From an uncultured Clostridia bacterium (GTDB taxonomy: Bacteria > Bacillota > Clostridia > UMGS1810): a stretch of DNA of 11,252 nt. The DNA lies in NCBI GenBank assembly GCA_934481345.1, contig CAKSPF010000023.1:1-11252 (forward strand). Reading direction: 5' to 3'. Numbering within the stretch: position 1 is the first letter of the stretch; every line of letters begins with the position of its first letter. The notes beneath the pieces are model-generated. The model was not told the DNA's origin, searched no databases, and saw nothing but the letters and a program-made list of their open reading frames with translations. A program made the translations under genes and the position numbers. Positions 1-5,594 of this stretch are shown here, one piece after another.

Positions 1-174
1 CCGGCAATCATCCGCGCGGTGAACACCACCGACGCCATGACCGCCACAATAGAGGAGATACCCTATCCCCTCCTGCACCATATCACCGACCGCATCACCC
101 ACGAGGTCGAAGGCATCAACCGTGTCGTAATGGACCTCACCCCCAAGCCGATCGGAACGATTGAGTGGGAGTAA
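1..174 (+). CDS. guaA: GMP synthase (glutamine-hydrolysing), C-terminal 57 residues
   Basis: This is the 3' end of guaA; the rest lies upstream of the window. GuaA converts XMP to GMP with glutamine and ATP in the cytoplasm, the last step of guanine nucleotide synthesis. The frame is open from base 1 to a TAA at 172-174. It begins with residues resembling the dimerization-domain segment IRAVNTTDAMTA, continues with EGINRVVMDL, and ends in GTIEWE; the final TIEWE is the near-invariant carboxyl end of GuaA proteins. Third codon positions are rich in C and G, unlike the AT-rich sequence that follows, so this is host chromosome next to acquired DNA. The reading frame is intact through the stop, as expected when an element inserts into the 3' end of guaA and restores it. 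Recognition is confident. Confidence 0.95.
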   Translation, partial: PAIIRAVNTTDAMTATIEEIPYPLLHHITDRITHEVEGINRVVMDLTPKPIGTIEWE

Positions 175-178
175 ATTG
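155..178 (+). other. Candidate attL site at the guaA 3' end
   Basis: The last codons of guaA (ATTGAGTGGGAGTAA, 160-174) are the segment used as the bacterial attachment site by guaA-targeting tyrosine recombinases. Here host-like composition stops and element-like composition starts. No second full copy of this sequence occurs in the window, so the repeat length and the crossover point cannot be defined; the partner copy should lie past the right end. Confidence 0.5.
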
Positions 179-202
179 AAAAAGTCTGAAACCCCAGTAA
201 TA

Positions 203-255
203 TCAAGGCTTTCAAGGTTTTCAAAGAGCCCGTTGATAAGATTTTGATAAGATTC
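203..255 (+). repeat. Two sets of short tandem repeats near the left junction
   Basis: Two neighbouring repeat sets lie 30-80 bp inside the junction. The first is three successive 9-mers: TCAAGGCTT (203-211), TCAAGGTTT (212-220) and the diverged TCAAAGAGC (221-229). The second is two adjacent 11-mers, TGATAAGATTT (234-244) and TGATAAGATTC (245-255). Short direct repeats next to an attachment core are typical arm-type binding sites for tyrosine integrases or sites for their excisionases. That role is inferred from position only; the repeats themselves are directly visible. Confidence 0.55.
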
Positions 256-341
256 TGCTCGGCACCCTTTATCGTGTGTATCGAGTGGTTTGTGAGTAAA
301 AAGTAATATCTTGTGGCTCGCAAAAACACCATATTAACATT

Positions 342-383
342 AAACCCCGTACTGACGGATTAAAGTCAGTACGGGGTTTTTAT
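342..383. terminator. Strong hairpin terminator, probably bidirectional
   Basis: A perfect 15-bp stem (342-356 with 365-379) encloses the 8-base loop GGATTAAA. The stem core is CCCCGTACTGAC with its complement, flanked by AAA and TTT. On the plus strand it runs into TTTTTAT (good T-tract), and on the minus strand into TTTAATGTT (weaker). It lies 3 bp past the stop of the leftward 64-residue gene, so it can end the repressor operon and also stop transcription entering from guaA. The stem strength makes intrinsic termination likely. Confidence 0.85.
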
Positions 384-386
384 CAT

Positions 387-581
387 TTAATTCTCGATTT
401 CTTCTGAAAAAATCTTTTGGAAATTATCAAAGTTGTCAGTAAATTCTCGAAAAAACTCTCGTTTTGAAATAGGTTTTTTGGTGCAAAGTTTTTCGTAAAC
501 GGTATATGCCGCAGTTACCAAAGTAAGAGTATTAAAATCAGTAATTTCATTTATAAGATCTTTCTCGTGGTTAGTAATCAT
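387..581 (-). CDS. Small protein of unknown function, 64 residues, downstream of the repressor
   Basis: This small protein is not recognised. It begins MITNHEKDLI, contains a mixed hydrophobic segment (TLTLVTAAYTVYEKL) and ends FSEEIEN; it is acidic and probably helical, without signal peptide, transmembrane segment or cysteine motif. The ATG at 579-581 was chosen because it follows AAGGAG by 9 bases. A TTG at 600-602 would add seven residues but would put that ribosome binding site inside the gene. It follows the XRE repressor by 13 bp on the same strand and ends just before a strong terminator, so it is probably co-transcribed with the repressor. Being second in a repressor operon suggests a regulatory partner or a component of element control, but nothing in the sequence establishes this. 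Confidence 0.6.
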   Translation of the reverse strand: MITNHEKDLINEITDFNTLTLVTAAYTVYEKLCTKKPISKREFFREFTDNFDNFQKIFSEEIEN

Positions 582-594
582 ATTCAAAATCTCC

Positions 595-1122
595 TTAATC
601 AACCAGTTTATCTGTAAAGGCTTCTACAAGGGCATCACTGAGATTCTGTGACGGGACTTTCACAAAACCGGAAGTTTCATCGTACTTCGGATAATTGTAA
701 CGCCACTTATCATATTCGTCACGGTTAATGTCGCCGTTGTGATATTTCTCGGATTGTTCAGCCCACGCATTAAGCATTTTGGAAAGCTCGGCAGCGTCCT
801 TTCCCTTGCGATGGTCTGCATACATTGAAACACCGTTTTCGGTCTTGACTATTGTCAATCCATATCTGTCCTCTAATGTAAACAAGGTATGCATTAACCC
901 TATGTAGCTGTCAATGTCGGGAACAGAAAGAGCCTGTGGCGATATATCAAAAACCTCTGCAAGTTTATTTGTTAAATCAGCCTTAGGCGTTCTACTTCCG
1001 GATTCATACTGTGCCATACGAATGTCAGCAGTTTTTTCGGGAAAGCCGACCACCTGTCCTAAATATTTCTGTGTCATTCCGCAAAGATTACGAAAGAATC
1101 TTATTCTCTCTCCGATTGCCAT
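595..1122 (-). CDS. XRE-family transcriptional repressor of the element
   Basis: This 175-residue cytoplasmic DNA-binding protein is probably the element's master repressor. Residues 5-66 form a Cro/CI-type helix-turn-helix: IRFFRNLCGMTQKYLGQ opens the domain, an ADIRMAQYESGSRTPK stretch resembles the recognition helix and following turn, and LAEVFDISPQALS closes it. The remaining ~110 residues are a charged C-terminal region, common in Firmicute mobile-element regulators, whose role (oligomerization or signal sensing) is unknown. The start is supported by AAGGAGT 8 bases upstream. It is transcribed away from the excisionase-integrase genes from a divergent promoter region containing two copies of a TTTAGTATA motif, the arrangement of a self-regulating phage-type repressor. 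No RecA-type autocleavage domain or ImmA-like metalloprotease partner is apparent, so the inducing signal is unclear. Confidence 0.9.
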   Translation of the reverse strand: MAIGERIRFFRNLCGMTQKYLGQVVGFPEKTADIRMAQYESGSRTPKADLTNKLAEVFDISPQALSVPDIDSYIGLMHTLFTLEDRYGLTIVKTENGVSMYADHRKGKDAAELSKMLNAWAEQSEKYHNGDINRDEYDKWRYNYPKYDETSGFVKVPSQNLSDALVEAFTDKLVD

Positions 1123-1156
1123 AAAATTGCACTCCTTACTTATGTAATGTGCAATC

Positions 1157-1186
1157 AGTATATCATATATGTTTAGTATATGTCAA
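1157..1186 (-). promoter_or_regulatory. Leftward promoter of the repressor operon
   Basis: Read on the minus strand, TTGACA (complement of 1181-1186) is followed 18 bp later by TATACT (complement of 1157-1162). Transcription would start near 1150, leaving about 28 bases before the repressor ATG at 1122. The -35 box is perfect and the -10 box is one base from consensus. A candidate operator lies between the two boxes, so the repressor could control its own synthesis. Confidence 0.75.
1164..1182. promoter_or_regulatory. Candidate operator A, inside the leftward promoter
   Basis: CATATATGTTTAGTATATG fills the spacer of the leftward promoter and reaches the edge of its -35 box. It is an imperfect palindrome with ATATA and TATAT arms around GTTTAG. 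The core TTTAGTATA recurs at the rightward promoter. Binding by the XRE protein is inferred from position and duplication, not shown. Confidence 0.5.
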
Positions 1187-1228
1187 GCAACATAAAACAA
1201 AAAAGTTTAATATTTTCGTGAAAGCCAC

Positions 1229-1257
1229 TTGACATAACGGAATATATTTAGTATAAT
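1229..1257 (+). promoter_or_regulatory. Rightward promoter of the excisionase-integrase-mobilization operon
   Basis: TTGACA (1229-1234) and TATAAT (1252-1257) are both exact consensus and are spaced by the optimal 17 bp. Transcription would begin near 1264, giving a leader of about 145 bases before the excisionase-like gene. Such a strong promoter is expected to be silenced in the integrated state, and candidate operator B overlaps its -10 box. Confidence 0.87.
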
Positions 1258-1258
1258 C
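1241..1258. promoter_or_regulatory. Candidate operator B, over the rightward -10 box
   Basis: AATATATTTAGTATAATC carries the same ATAT-TTTAGTATA core as operator A, in the same orientation about 75 bp away, and includes the TATAAT box. A repressor bound here would block RNA polymerase directly. Part of the similarity could come from the shared AT-rich promoter context. Confidence 0.45.
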
Positions 1259-1263
1259 ATTAA

Positions 1264-1398
1264 GCAAATAGCGTTAAGTCTGTTTGCAAATAACTGAATA
1301 TCCGTCATACATCACGGTAATGGTGTATCCGCTCGGGCAAATCGGAATGCGGTCAGAAAGTATCCGACAATAAATAACCAAAACAATTATAAAGGAGG
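1264..1398 (+). other. Untranslated leader with small hairpins upstream of the excisionase-like gene
   Basis: This is the presumed 5' leader of the rightward transcript. It holds GCAAATAG (1264-1271) facing CTGTTTGC (1280-1287), an 8-bp stem with one G-U pair. A second possible stem is ATACATC (1307-1313) with GGTGTAT (1322-1328). TATCCG occurs three times (about 1299, 1326 and 1371). No riboswitch class is recognised and there is no convincing leader peptide or T-tract terminator. The repeats may equally be recombination-protein sites. Function unknown. Confidence 0.35.
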
Positions 1399-1407
1399 TG
1401 TTTTTTT

Positions 1408-1599
1408 ATGACAGAAAAGTCTTTTATCAGAGCCGATGAGGTTGCAGAGGAATTGGATGTATCGAAATCTTATGCATATAAGGTTATAAAACAGCTCAAC
1501 GATGAGTTGAGTGCAAAAGGATATATCACAGTTGCAGGACGCATCAGCCGACAGTATTTTAATGAAAGAGTTTACGGAGCAGAAAGGAGAGAGGTATAA
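1408..1599 (+). CDS. xis: Excisionase-like small helix-turn-helix protein
   Basis: This 63-residue basic protein has a predicted winged helix-turn-helix: FIRADEVAEELDVSKSYAYK (residues 6-25) supplies the two helices, and GYITVAGRISRQYF (38-51) the wing. Size, fold and position directly before a tyrosine integrase match recombination directionality factors (Xis) and related HTH-17 proteins, which bend attachment-site DNA and push recombination toward excision. The ribosome binding site AAAGGAGGTG is almost fully complementary to the 16S rRNA tail and is separated from the ATG by seven T residues, implying strong translation. Its TAA overlaps the integrase ATG (TAATG at 1597-1601), indicating translational coupling. 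The Xis role is inferred from context; it could instead be a transcriptional activator of the operon. Confidence 0.75.
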   Translation: MTEKSFIRADEVAEELDVSKSYAYKVIKQLNDELSAKGYITVAGRISRQYFNERVYGAERREV

Positions 1600-2675
1600 T
1601 GCCGGCTTACAAAAACAAAGACAACGGAACTTGGTATGTGATGACTCAATACACAAATTGGAAAGGCGAACGCAAGCCAAAGTGTAAGCGAGGATTTGAT
1701 ACCAAACGAGAGGCGCAGGAATGGGAGCATACTTTCCGACAACAAAATTCGGGTGATTTGGATATGCCATTTTCTGCCTTTGTTGAAATCTACTGTCAAG
1801 AGCAAAAGCCACGATTAAAAGAAAGCACTTGGCAAACAAAAGAAAACATTATTCAGCAGAAAATTCTGCCGTATTTTAAAAATTACAAAATCAATGAGAT
1901 TACAACCAAAGATGTACGAGCTTGGCAAAATGAAATGCTTGCATATCGCAATGAGGAGAATAAGCCCTATTCTTCATCCTACCTGAAAACGCTGCACAAT
2001 CAACTTTCCGCCATATTTAATTATGCGGTAAGATTTTATGACTTGCGAAGCAATCCAGCAGCAAAAGCCGGAAATATGGGTAGTGAAGAACGCAAGGAAA
2101 TGCTGTTTTGGACAAAGGAAGAATATCAAAAGTTCTCCGAAGTAATGATGGATAAACCGATTTCTTACTATGCTTTTCAAATGCTTTATTGGACAGGTAT
2201 CCGTGAGGGAGAATTGCTTGCTCTTACCCCTGCTGATTTTGATTTTGAAAAAGGAACGGTAAAAATCAGCAAAACATATCAACGAATAAAAGGTGAAGAT
2301 ATGATTACTTCACCGAAAACAAAGAAAAGTAATCGAACGGTACAAATGCCGGATTTTCTTTGTACTGAAATACAGGAGTTTTTCAATATGCAGTACGGGC
2401 TGAAGAGGAAAGACCGCATTTTCAACATAACGAAAAGCTATCTTCATCACGAAATGGATAGAGGCTCAAAAGCCGCAGGGGTAAAGCGTATTCGTATTCA
2501 CGATTTAAGGCACAGTCATATCAGCCTTTTAATTGATATGGGATTTTCAGCAGTCGCCATTGCAGACCGAGTGGGACACGAGAGTATAGAAATTACTTAT
2601 CGCTATGCCCATCTGTTCCCGTCAAAGCAAAAAGAAATGGCAATAAAACTTGATTTTATGAATAAAGGAGTGTGA
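1599..2675 (+). CDS. int: Site-specific tyrosine recombinase (integrase)
   Basis: This 358-residue integrase catalyses integration and excision of the element, presumably at guaA. The N-terminal segment (about 9-45, GTWYVMTQYTNWKGERK) matches the arm-binding domain of Firmicute ICE and phage integrases. A SAM-like core-binding domain follows (about 55-155, including TLHNQLSAIFNYAV). The catalytic domain (about 165-350) has R202 (TGIREGELLAL), a lysine in the SPKTKKSNRTV beta-turn (about 240-243), H301 and R304 (HDLRHSH), H327 (GHESIE) and nucleophile Y336 (YRYAHLF). All active-site positions are present, so it should be functional. Its start overlaps the excisionase stop. A MobC-like gene follows after 4 bp. 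Unusually, int is not at the element edge: about 1.4 kb of repressor and control region separates it from the junction. Confidence 0.95.
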   Translation: MPAYKNKDNGTWYVMTQYTNWKGERKPKCKRGFDTKREAQEWEHTFRQQNSGDLDMPFSAFVEIYCQEQKPRLKESTWQTKENIIQQKILPYFKNYKINEITTKDVRAWQNEMLAYRNEENKPYSSSYLKTLHNQLSAIFNYAVRFYDLRSNPAAKAGNMGSEERKEMLFWTKEEYQKFSEVMMDKPISYYAFQMLYWTGIREGELLALTPADFDFEKGTVKISKTYQRIKGEDMITSPKTKKSNRTVQMPDFLCTEIQEFFNMQYGLKRKDRIFNITKSYLHHEMDRGSKAAGVKRIRIHDLRHSHISLLIDMGFSAVAIADRVGHESIEITYRYAHLFPSKQKEMAIKLDFMNKGV

Positions 2676-2679
2676 TATT

Positions 2680-3015
2680 ATGTCAGCCAAAAATGTTGAT
2701 AAGTATAATCGTTTTCGCAGTATTACCGTAGCTTTCAGAGTATCTCCCGAAGAACAAAAAGAGCTAAACAGAGCCATTGCTCTTTCGGGATTGCCCAAGC
2801 AGGAATATTGTTATCGCAAATGTATGGAGCGTGAGGTGGTCGTTCAACCGAGTCCGAGAGTTTACAAGGCTCTTAAAACTCAAATGGAATTCGTCCTTAA
2901 TGAATTGCAACGAATTGGTGTCGGTGGGAGCATTGAGCCGGAGCTTCTTGATACTATCGACATTATCGCTACCACAATGAATGGATTGAAAGGAGATGAC
3001 AACAATGGAAAATAA
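2680..3015 (+). CDS. MobC-like ribbon-helix-helix mobilization accessory protein
   Basis: This 111-residue protein has a ribbon-helix-helix-like N-terminal half. A beta strand, ITVAFRVSPEE (about 15-25), is followed by two helices, KELNRAIALSGLPKQEYCYRKC. This pattern is shared by MobC/relaxosome accessory proteins and plasmid RHH repressors, which bind oriT DNA as dimers and help the relaxase. The C-terminal half (55-103) is helical and could mediate oligomerization. The ATG follows AAAGGAG, itself inside the last integrase codons, only 4 bp after the integrase stop, so translation is coupled. It overlaps the downstream ATPase gene by 11 bp. In related elements this type of gene sits between integrase and RepA-like ATPase. 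Assignment rests on fold pattern and context; a transcriptional or copy-control RHH protein is the alternative. Confidence 0.7.
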   Translation: MSAKNVDKYNRFRSITVAFRVSPEEQKELNRAIALSGLPKQEYCYRKCMEREVVVQPSPRVYKALKTQMEFVLNELQRIGVGGSIEPELLDTIDIIATTMNGLKGDDNNGK

Positions 3016-4135
3016 AAAAATGACCGCTCCGATTGTATCTGTTGGCGCAGATACGGAGCAGTCACCAAATGTATGTAATGATAGTATAACCGATTTTAAT
3101 GAGGATGGCAAGAGCTTAGATGATTATCTTGAGGAAATGCAAAAAGAATTTTCAAAGCAAATGAGTCCGTCATATCTTAAAACGGTTTCGATGAGCGAGT
3201 TGTACGATACGGTTTTTAATGTTCAAACACCGTTGATAGACGGTTTGCTACAAAGAGGTACTTATATTTTTGCAGGCTCTCCAAAGGTGGGTAAAAGCTT
3301 TATGATGGCACAGCTTGCTTATCACATAAGCACAGGCACACCGTTATGGGGTTACAAAGTGCGAAAGTCAACCGTGCTTTACTTTGCACTTGAAGATGAC
3401 TATCCCCGCTTGCAAAAGCGATTGTTTCAAATGTTTGGTGCGGAGGAAACAGATAATCTGTATTTTGCCACACAATGCAAAACATTGAACGAAGGCTTGG
3501 ACGAACAAATTAAAGGCTTTATGGAAGAACATTCAGATACAGGCTTGATCATTATCGACACATTAAAGCGTGTTCGTGAAGCCGGCGGAGCCGATTATAG
3601 CTATGCAAGTGATTATGATATTGTAGCAAGGCTAAAATCATTGGCGGACAGCTACAATGTTACAATGCTTATTGTTCACCATACTCGCAAGCAAAAAGCG
3701 GAAGATATTTTCGATATGATTTCAGGAACAAACGGATTGATGGGAGCCGCCGACGGAGCGTTTGTTCTCAGCAAAGAAAAACGAACTTCTAATAACGCCA
3801 TACTTGATGTTGCCGGTAGGGATCAACAAGATATGAAAATTCATCTTGTGAGAGATGTCGAAAAACTAATTTGGAATTTTGAGAAGTCCGAAACAGAATT
3901 GTGGAAAGAGCCGCCTGAACCGTTACTTGAAAAAATTGCAACAACTCTTTTGTCGGAAAGTAAAGTGTGGGAAGGTACAGCTTCCGAACTCTGTGAAATT
4001 CTCGGAGAAAATGTTAAACCAAATGTTCTTTCATTGAGGTTAAGTATAAATGCAAACCGACTGCTTAAAGATTATGGCATTCACTACAAAGCAAGCCGAA
4101 CGCATAACGGACGAAAACTATCTCTTATGAAATAG
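3005..4135 (+). CDS. RepA-like RecA-fold ATPase / putative replicative helicase
   Basis: This 376-residue cytoplasmic ATPase belongs to the RecA-like AAA_25/RepA group, related to the hexameric helicase RepA of RSF1010. Walker A is GSPKVGKS (residues 91-98), a following acidic strand reads LYFALEDD (about 125-132), Walker B is LIIIDT (181-186), and VHHTRK (224-229) is the sensor motif typical of the family. The first ~55 residues are poorly conserved and the C-terminal ~90 residues resemble a winged-helix DNA-binding region. The ATG at 3005 was chosen because AGGAG ends 9 bases upstream; the in-frame ATG at 2996 abuts that site. No primase or initiator gene accompanies it, so it probably unwinds the element for relaxase-primed rolling-circle replication or transfer after excision. 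ATPase identity is firm; helicase role is inferred. Confidence 0.85.
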   Translation: MENKKMTAPIVSVGADTEQSPNVCNDSITDFNEDGKSLDDYLEEMQKEFSKQMSPSYLKTVSMSELYDTVFNVQTPLIDGLLQRGTYIFAGSPKVGKSFMMAQLAYHISTGTPLWGYKVRKSTVLYFALEDDYPRLQKRLFQMFGAEETDNLYFATQCKTLNEGLDEQIKGFMEEHSDTGLIIIDTLKRVREAGGADYSYASDYDIVARLKSLADSYNVTMLIVHHTRKQKAEDIFDMISGTNGLMGAADGAFVLSKEKRTSNNAILDVAGRDQQDMKIHLVRDVEKLIWNFEKSETELWKEPPEPLLEKIATTLLSESKVWEGTASELCEILGENVKPNVLSLRLSINANRLLKDYGIHYKASRTHNGRKLSLMK

Positions 4136-4137
4136 GC

Positions 4138-4221
4138 GTGTCAATGTGTGACGACCGTGACAAACATTTTAGTAGCGTGCGTAGTCATAAAACATCGTCA
4201 CCATCGACACGGTTTGTCACG
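4138..4221. repeat. Clustered GTGAC inverted repeats, possible origin or relaxosome-protein binding site
   Basis: Three inverted pairs are interleaved just after the ATPase gene: CGTGACAAAC (4156-4165) with GTTTGTCACG (4212-4221), GTGACGA (4148-4154) with TCGTCAC (4195-4201), and the shorter GTGTC/GACAC pair near 4138-4142 and 4206-4210. The left arms all carry GTGAC or GTGTC, so the segment also reads as four copies of one short site in two orientations. Such clusters bind replication initiators or relaxosome accessory proteins. The repeats are directly visible; the binding partner is unknown. Confidence 0.55.
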
Positions 4222-4245
4222 CAATAAAGTTTAGCGGAGTGTGCA

Positions 4246-4366
4246 GAGAGTGCCTTTTCAAAGGCGGCTCTTTGCCTCTCAGGGAGCGCAAAACCTGCTT
4301 GCTGGTTGCATTTTTGATGGGCTTGCCTGTCAAAAGTGCTTTTGCGTTACTCTTGACAAGAGTAAC
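4246..4366 (+). other. Probable origin of transfer (oriT) upstream of the relaxase
   Basis: This gene-free stretch directly upstream of the MobV relaxase holds a string of inverted repeats. GAGAG (4246-4250) faces CTCTC (4276-4280) around GCCTTT/AAAGGC (4252-4257, 4260-4265). TTTTGA (4312-4317) faces TCAAAA (4330-4335). A perfect palindrome with 10-bp arms GTTACTCTTG and CAAGAGTAAC (4346-4355, 4357-4366) surrounds a single A. MobV enzymes usually nick at an oriT immediately upstream of their own gene, within such structure. The nick site cannot be assigned here because no match to the pMV158 recognition sequence was recognised. The palindrome could also act as an operator for relaxase expression. 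Confidence 0.5.
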
Positions 4367-4409
4367 AGAACCGAGGACGAGCAAGTTTATGAGATTGGAG
4401 GTATAACTT

Positions 4410-5570
4410 ATGCAAAGAACGATAAGCGCAATGGTGGGTAAAGGTTCGGTAAATCACAACAGCCGCAAGTTCAAGGCTGAAAATGTTGACAGTATCAGGA
4501 CGCATTTGAACATTGATTATTGCAATGAGCCGATAAAGAAAATCTATCACGAATTGTTTGACGAAGCACTAAAAAGATACAACGAAAAGCAGATAAGAGC
4601 CGACCGCAGAATAGAAAACTACTATGAGAAAATCAGAAACTCAAAGCAGGAAAAGCCCTTTCACGAACTGATTTTGCAGATTGGCGATAAGGAAAATATG
4701 AGCGCCGAAAGCGAAAACGGACAGCTTGCACGGCAGGTTTTAGATGAGTATTATCGGGGATTTCAAGAGCGAAATCCCAACCTAAAAGTGTTCTCTGCTC
4801 ATCTGCATATGGATGAGGCAACGCCCCATTTGCACATTGATTTTGTTCCGTTCACAACCGGCAGCAAGCATGGACTTGATACGAGAGTAAGCCTGAAACA
4901 AGCGTTAGCTGCACAAGGTTTCAAAGGCGGAACTCGTGGAGATACCGAGTGGAATCAATGGGTGAGTGCAGAAAAATCTGCACTTGCATTCGTTATGGAA
5001 CGGCACGGAATCGAGTGGAAACATAAAGGAACGCACGAAAAACATCTGTCTGTTCTTGATTACAAAAAGCAAGAACGAGAAAAAGAAATTACGGTGTTGA
5101 ATAATAAACTTGCCGAAAAGCAAGACGAATTTCGTGTTATGGTTGACCGCATTGAAAACTTTGACAATGGCGAAAGAGCATTGCAAAATCTTGATGAAAG
5201 TATAATGAATGAGCCCGAATATCAACTGACCGAGCCGCCTGCAATGATGTCGGCAAGAACTTACAAGGCAAAATTTGTAGAGCCGCTTATAACTCGATTA
5301 AAGTCGCTAATCAGCACCCTATTTGCACGATATTTCAAAGCAGTGGACAGTTATCATAGATTAAACATTACAAACGGCAACCTATATCGTGAGAACGAAA
5401 TGTTGTTGAAAATCAATAGCAAGTTGAAAAGCGAAAACGAAAATTTGCGTTCAGAGGTCAAGGATTATAAGCTTTTGCGTAAGGTTTTCGGGCATAAACA
5501 GATTGACGAGTTGCTTGAACAGGCAAGAAATATTAAAGGTCGTAAGCGTGAAAATCCACGCTCAAGATAA
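4410..5570 (+). CDS. MobV-family relaxase (Pre/Mob)
   Basis: This 386-residue relaxase nicks one strand at oriT and pilots it during mobilization by a helper conjugative system. The diagnostic MobV metal-binding motif HxDExTPHxH is complete at about 131-142 (HLHMDEATPHLH), followed by IDFVPF. The N-terminal motif VNHNSRKF (14-21) with a conserved HxxR matches the family's first motif, where H or N/E chemistry replaces the classic tyrosine. Residues 213-260 and 330-375 are rich in charged heptads and likely form coiled coils, typical of the Pre/Mob C-terminus. GGAGG lies 9 bases before the ATG. The oriT-like palindromes are immediately upstream and a tnpV-like gene follows after 24 bp. The length is within the usual range, so the protein appears complete. 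Confidence 0.93.
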   Translation: MQRTISAMVGKGSVNHNSRKFKAENVDSIRTHLNIDYCNEPIKKIYHELFDEALKRYNEKQIRADRRIENYYEKIRNSKQEKPFHELILQIGDKENMSAESENGQLARQVLDEYYRGFQERNPNLKVFSAHLHMDEATPHLHIDFVPFTTGSKHGLDTRVSLKQALAAQGFKGGTRGDTEWNQWVSAEKSALAFVMERHGIEWKHKGTHEKHLSVLDYKKQEREKEITVLNNKLAEKQDEFRVMVDRIENFDNGERALQNLDESIMNEPEYQLTEPPAMMSARTYKAKFVEPLITRLKSLISTLFARYFKAVDSYHRLNITNGNLYRENEMLLKINSKLKSENENLRSEVKDYKLLRKVFGHKQIDELLEQARNIKGRKRENPRSR

Positions 5571-5594
5571 ATAAATTTTTGGAGGTAAAACAAA

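Noticed and set aside
281..300. TCGAGTGG followed by GAGTAAA, partly resembling the guaA end and suggesting a scar of a second att site
   Set aside because: Similarity is broken by a 5-base insertion and limited to short words; not enough to call a second attachment repeat.
63..332. 89-codon minus-strand frame over the guaA end
   Set aside because: It is antisense to the guaA C-terminus and crosses the element junction; no ribosome binding site or family likeness.
1387..1839. Long minus-strand frame under the excisionase and integrase genes
   Set aside because: It is antisense to two well-supported overlapping genes and encodes a cysteine-rich, low-plausibility protein.
2566..2582. GAGTGGGA inside the integrase gene, resembling the guaA core
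   Set aside because: It encodes the conserved VGHES region of the integrase and the match is only 8 bases.
2764..3111. Minus-strand frame across the MobC-like/ATPase overlap
   Set aside because: Antisense shadow of two recognised genes with proper ribosome binding sites.
4241..4441. 66-codon plus-strand reading frame between the ATPase and relaxase genes
   Set aside because: It starts with GTG without a ribosome binding site, lies over the string of inverted repeats taken as oriT, and runs 32 bp into the relaxase gene in another frame. It is more likely a by-product of conserved oriT DNA.
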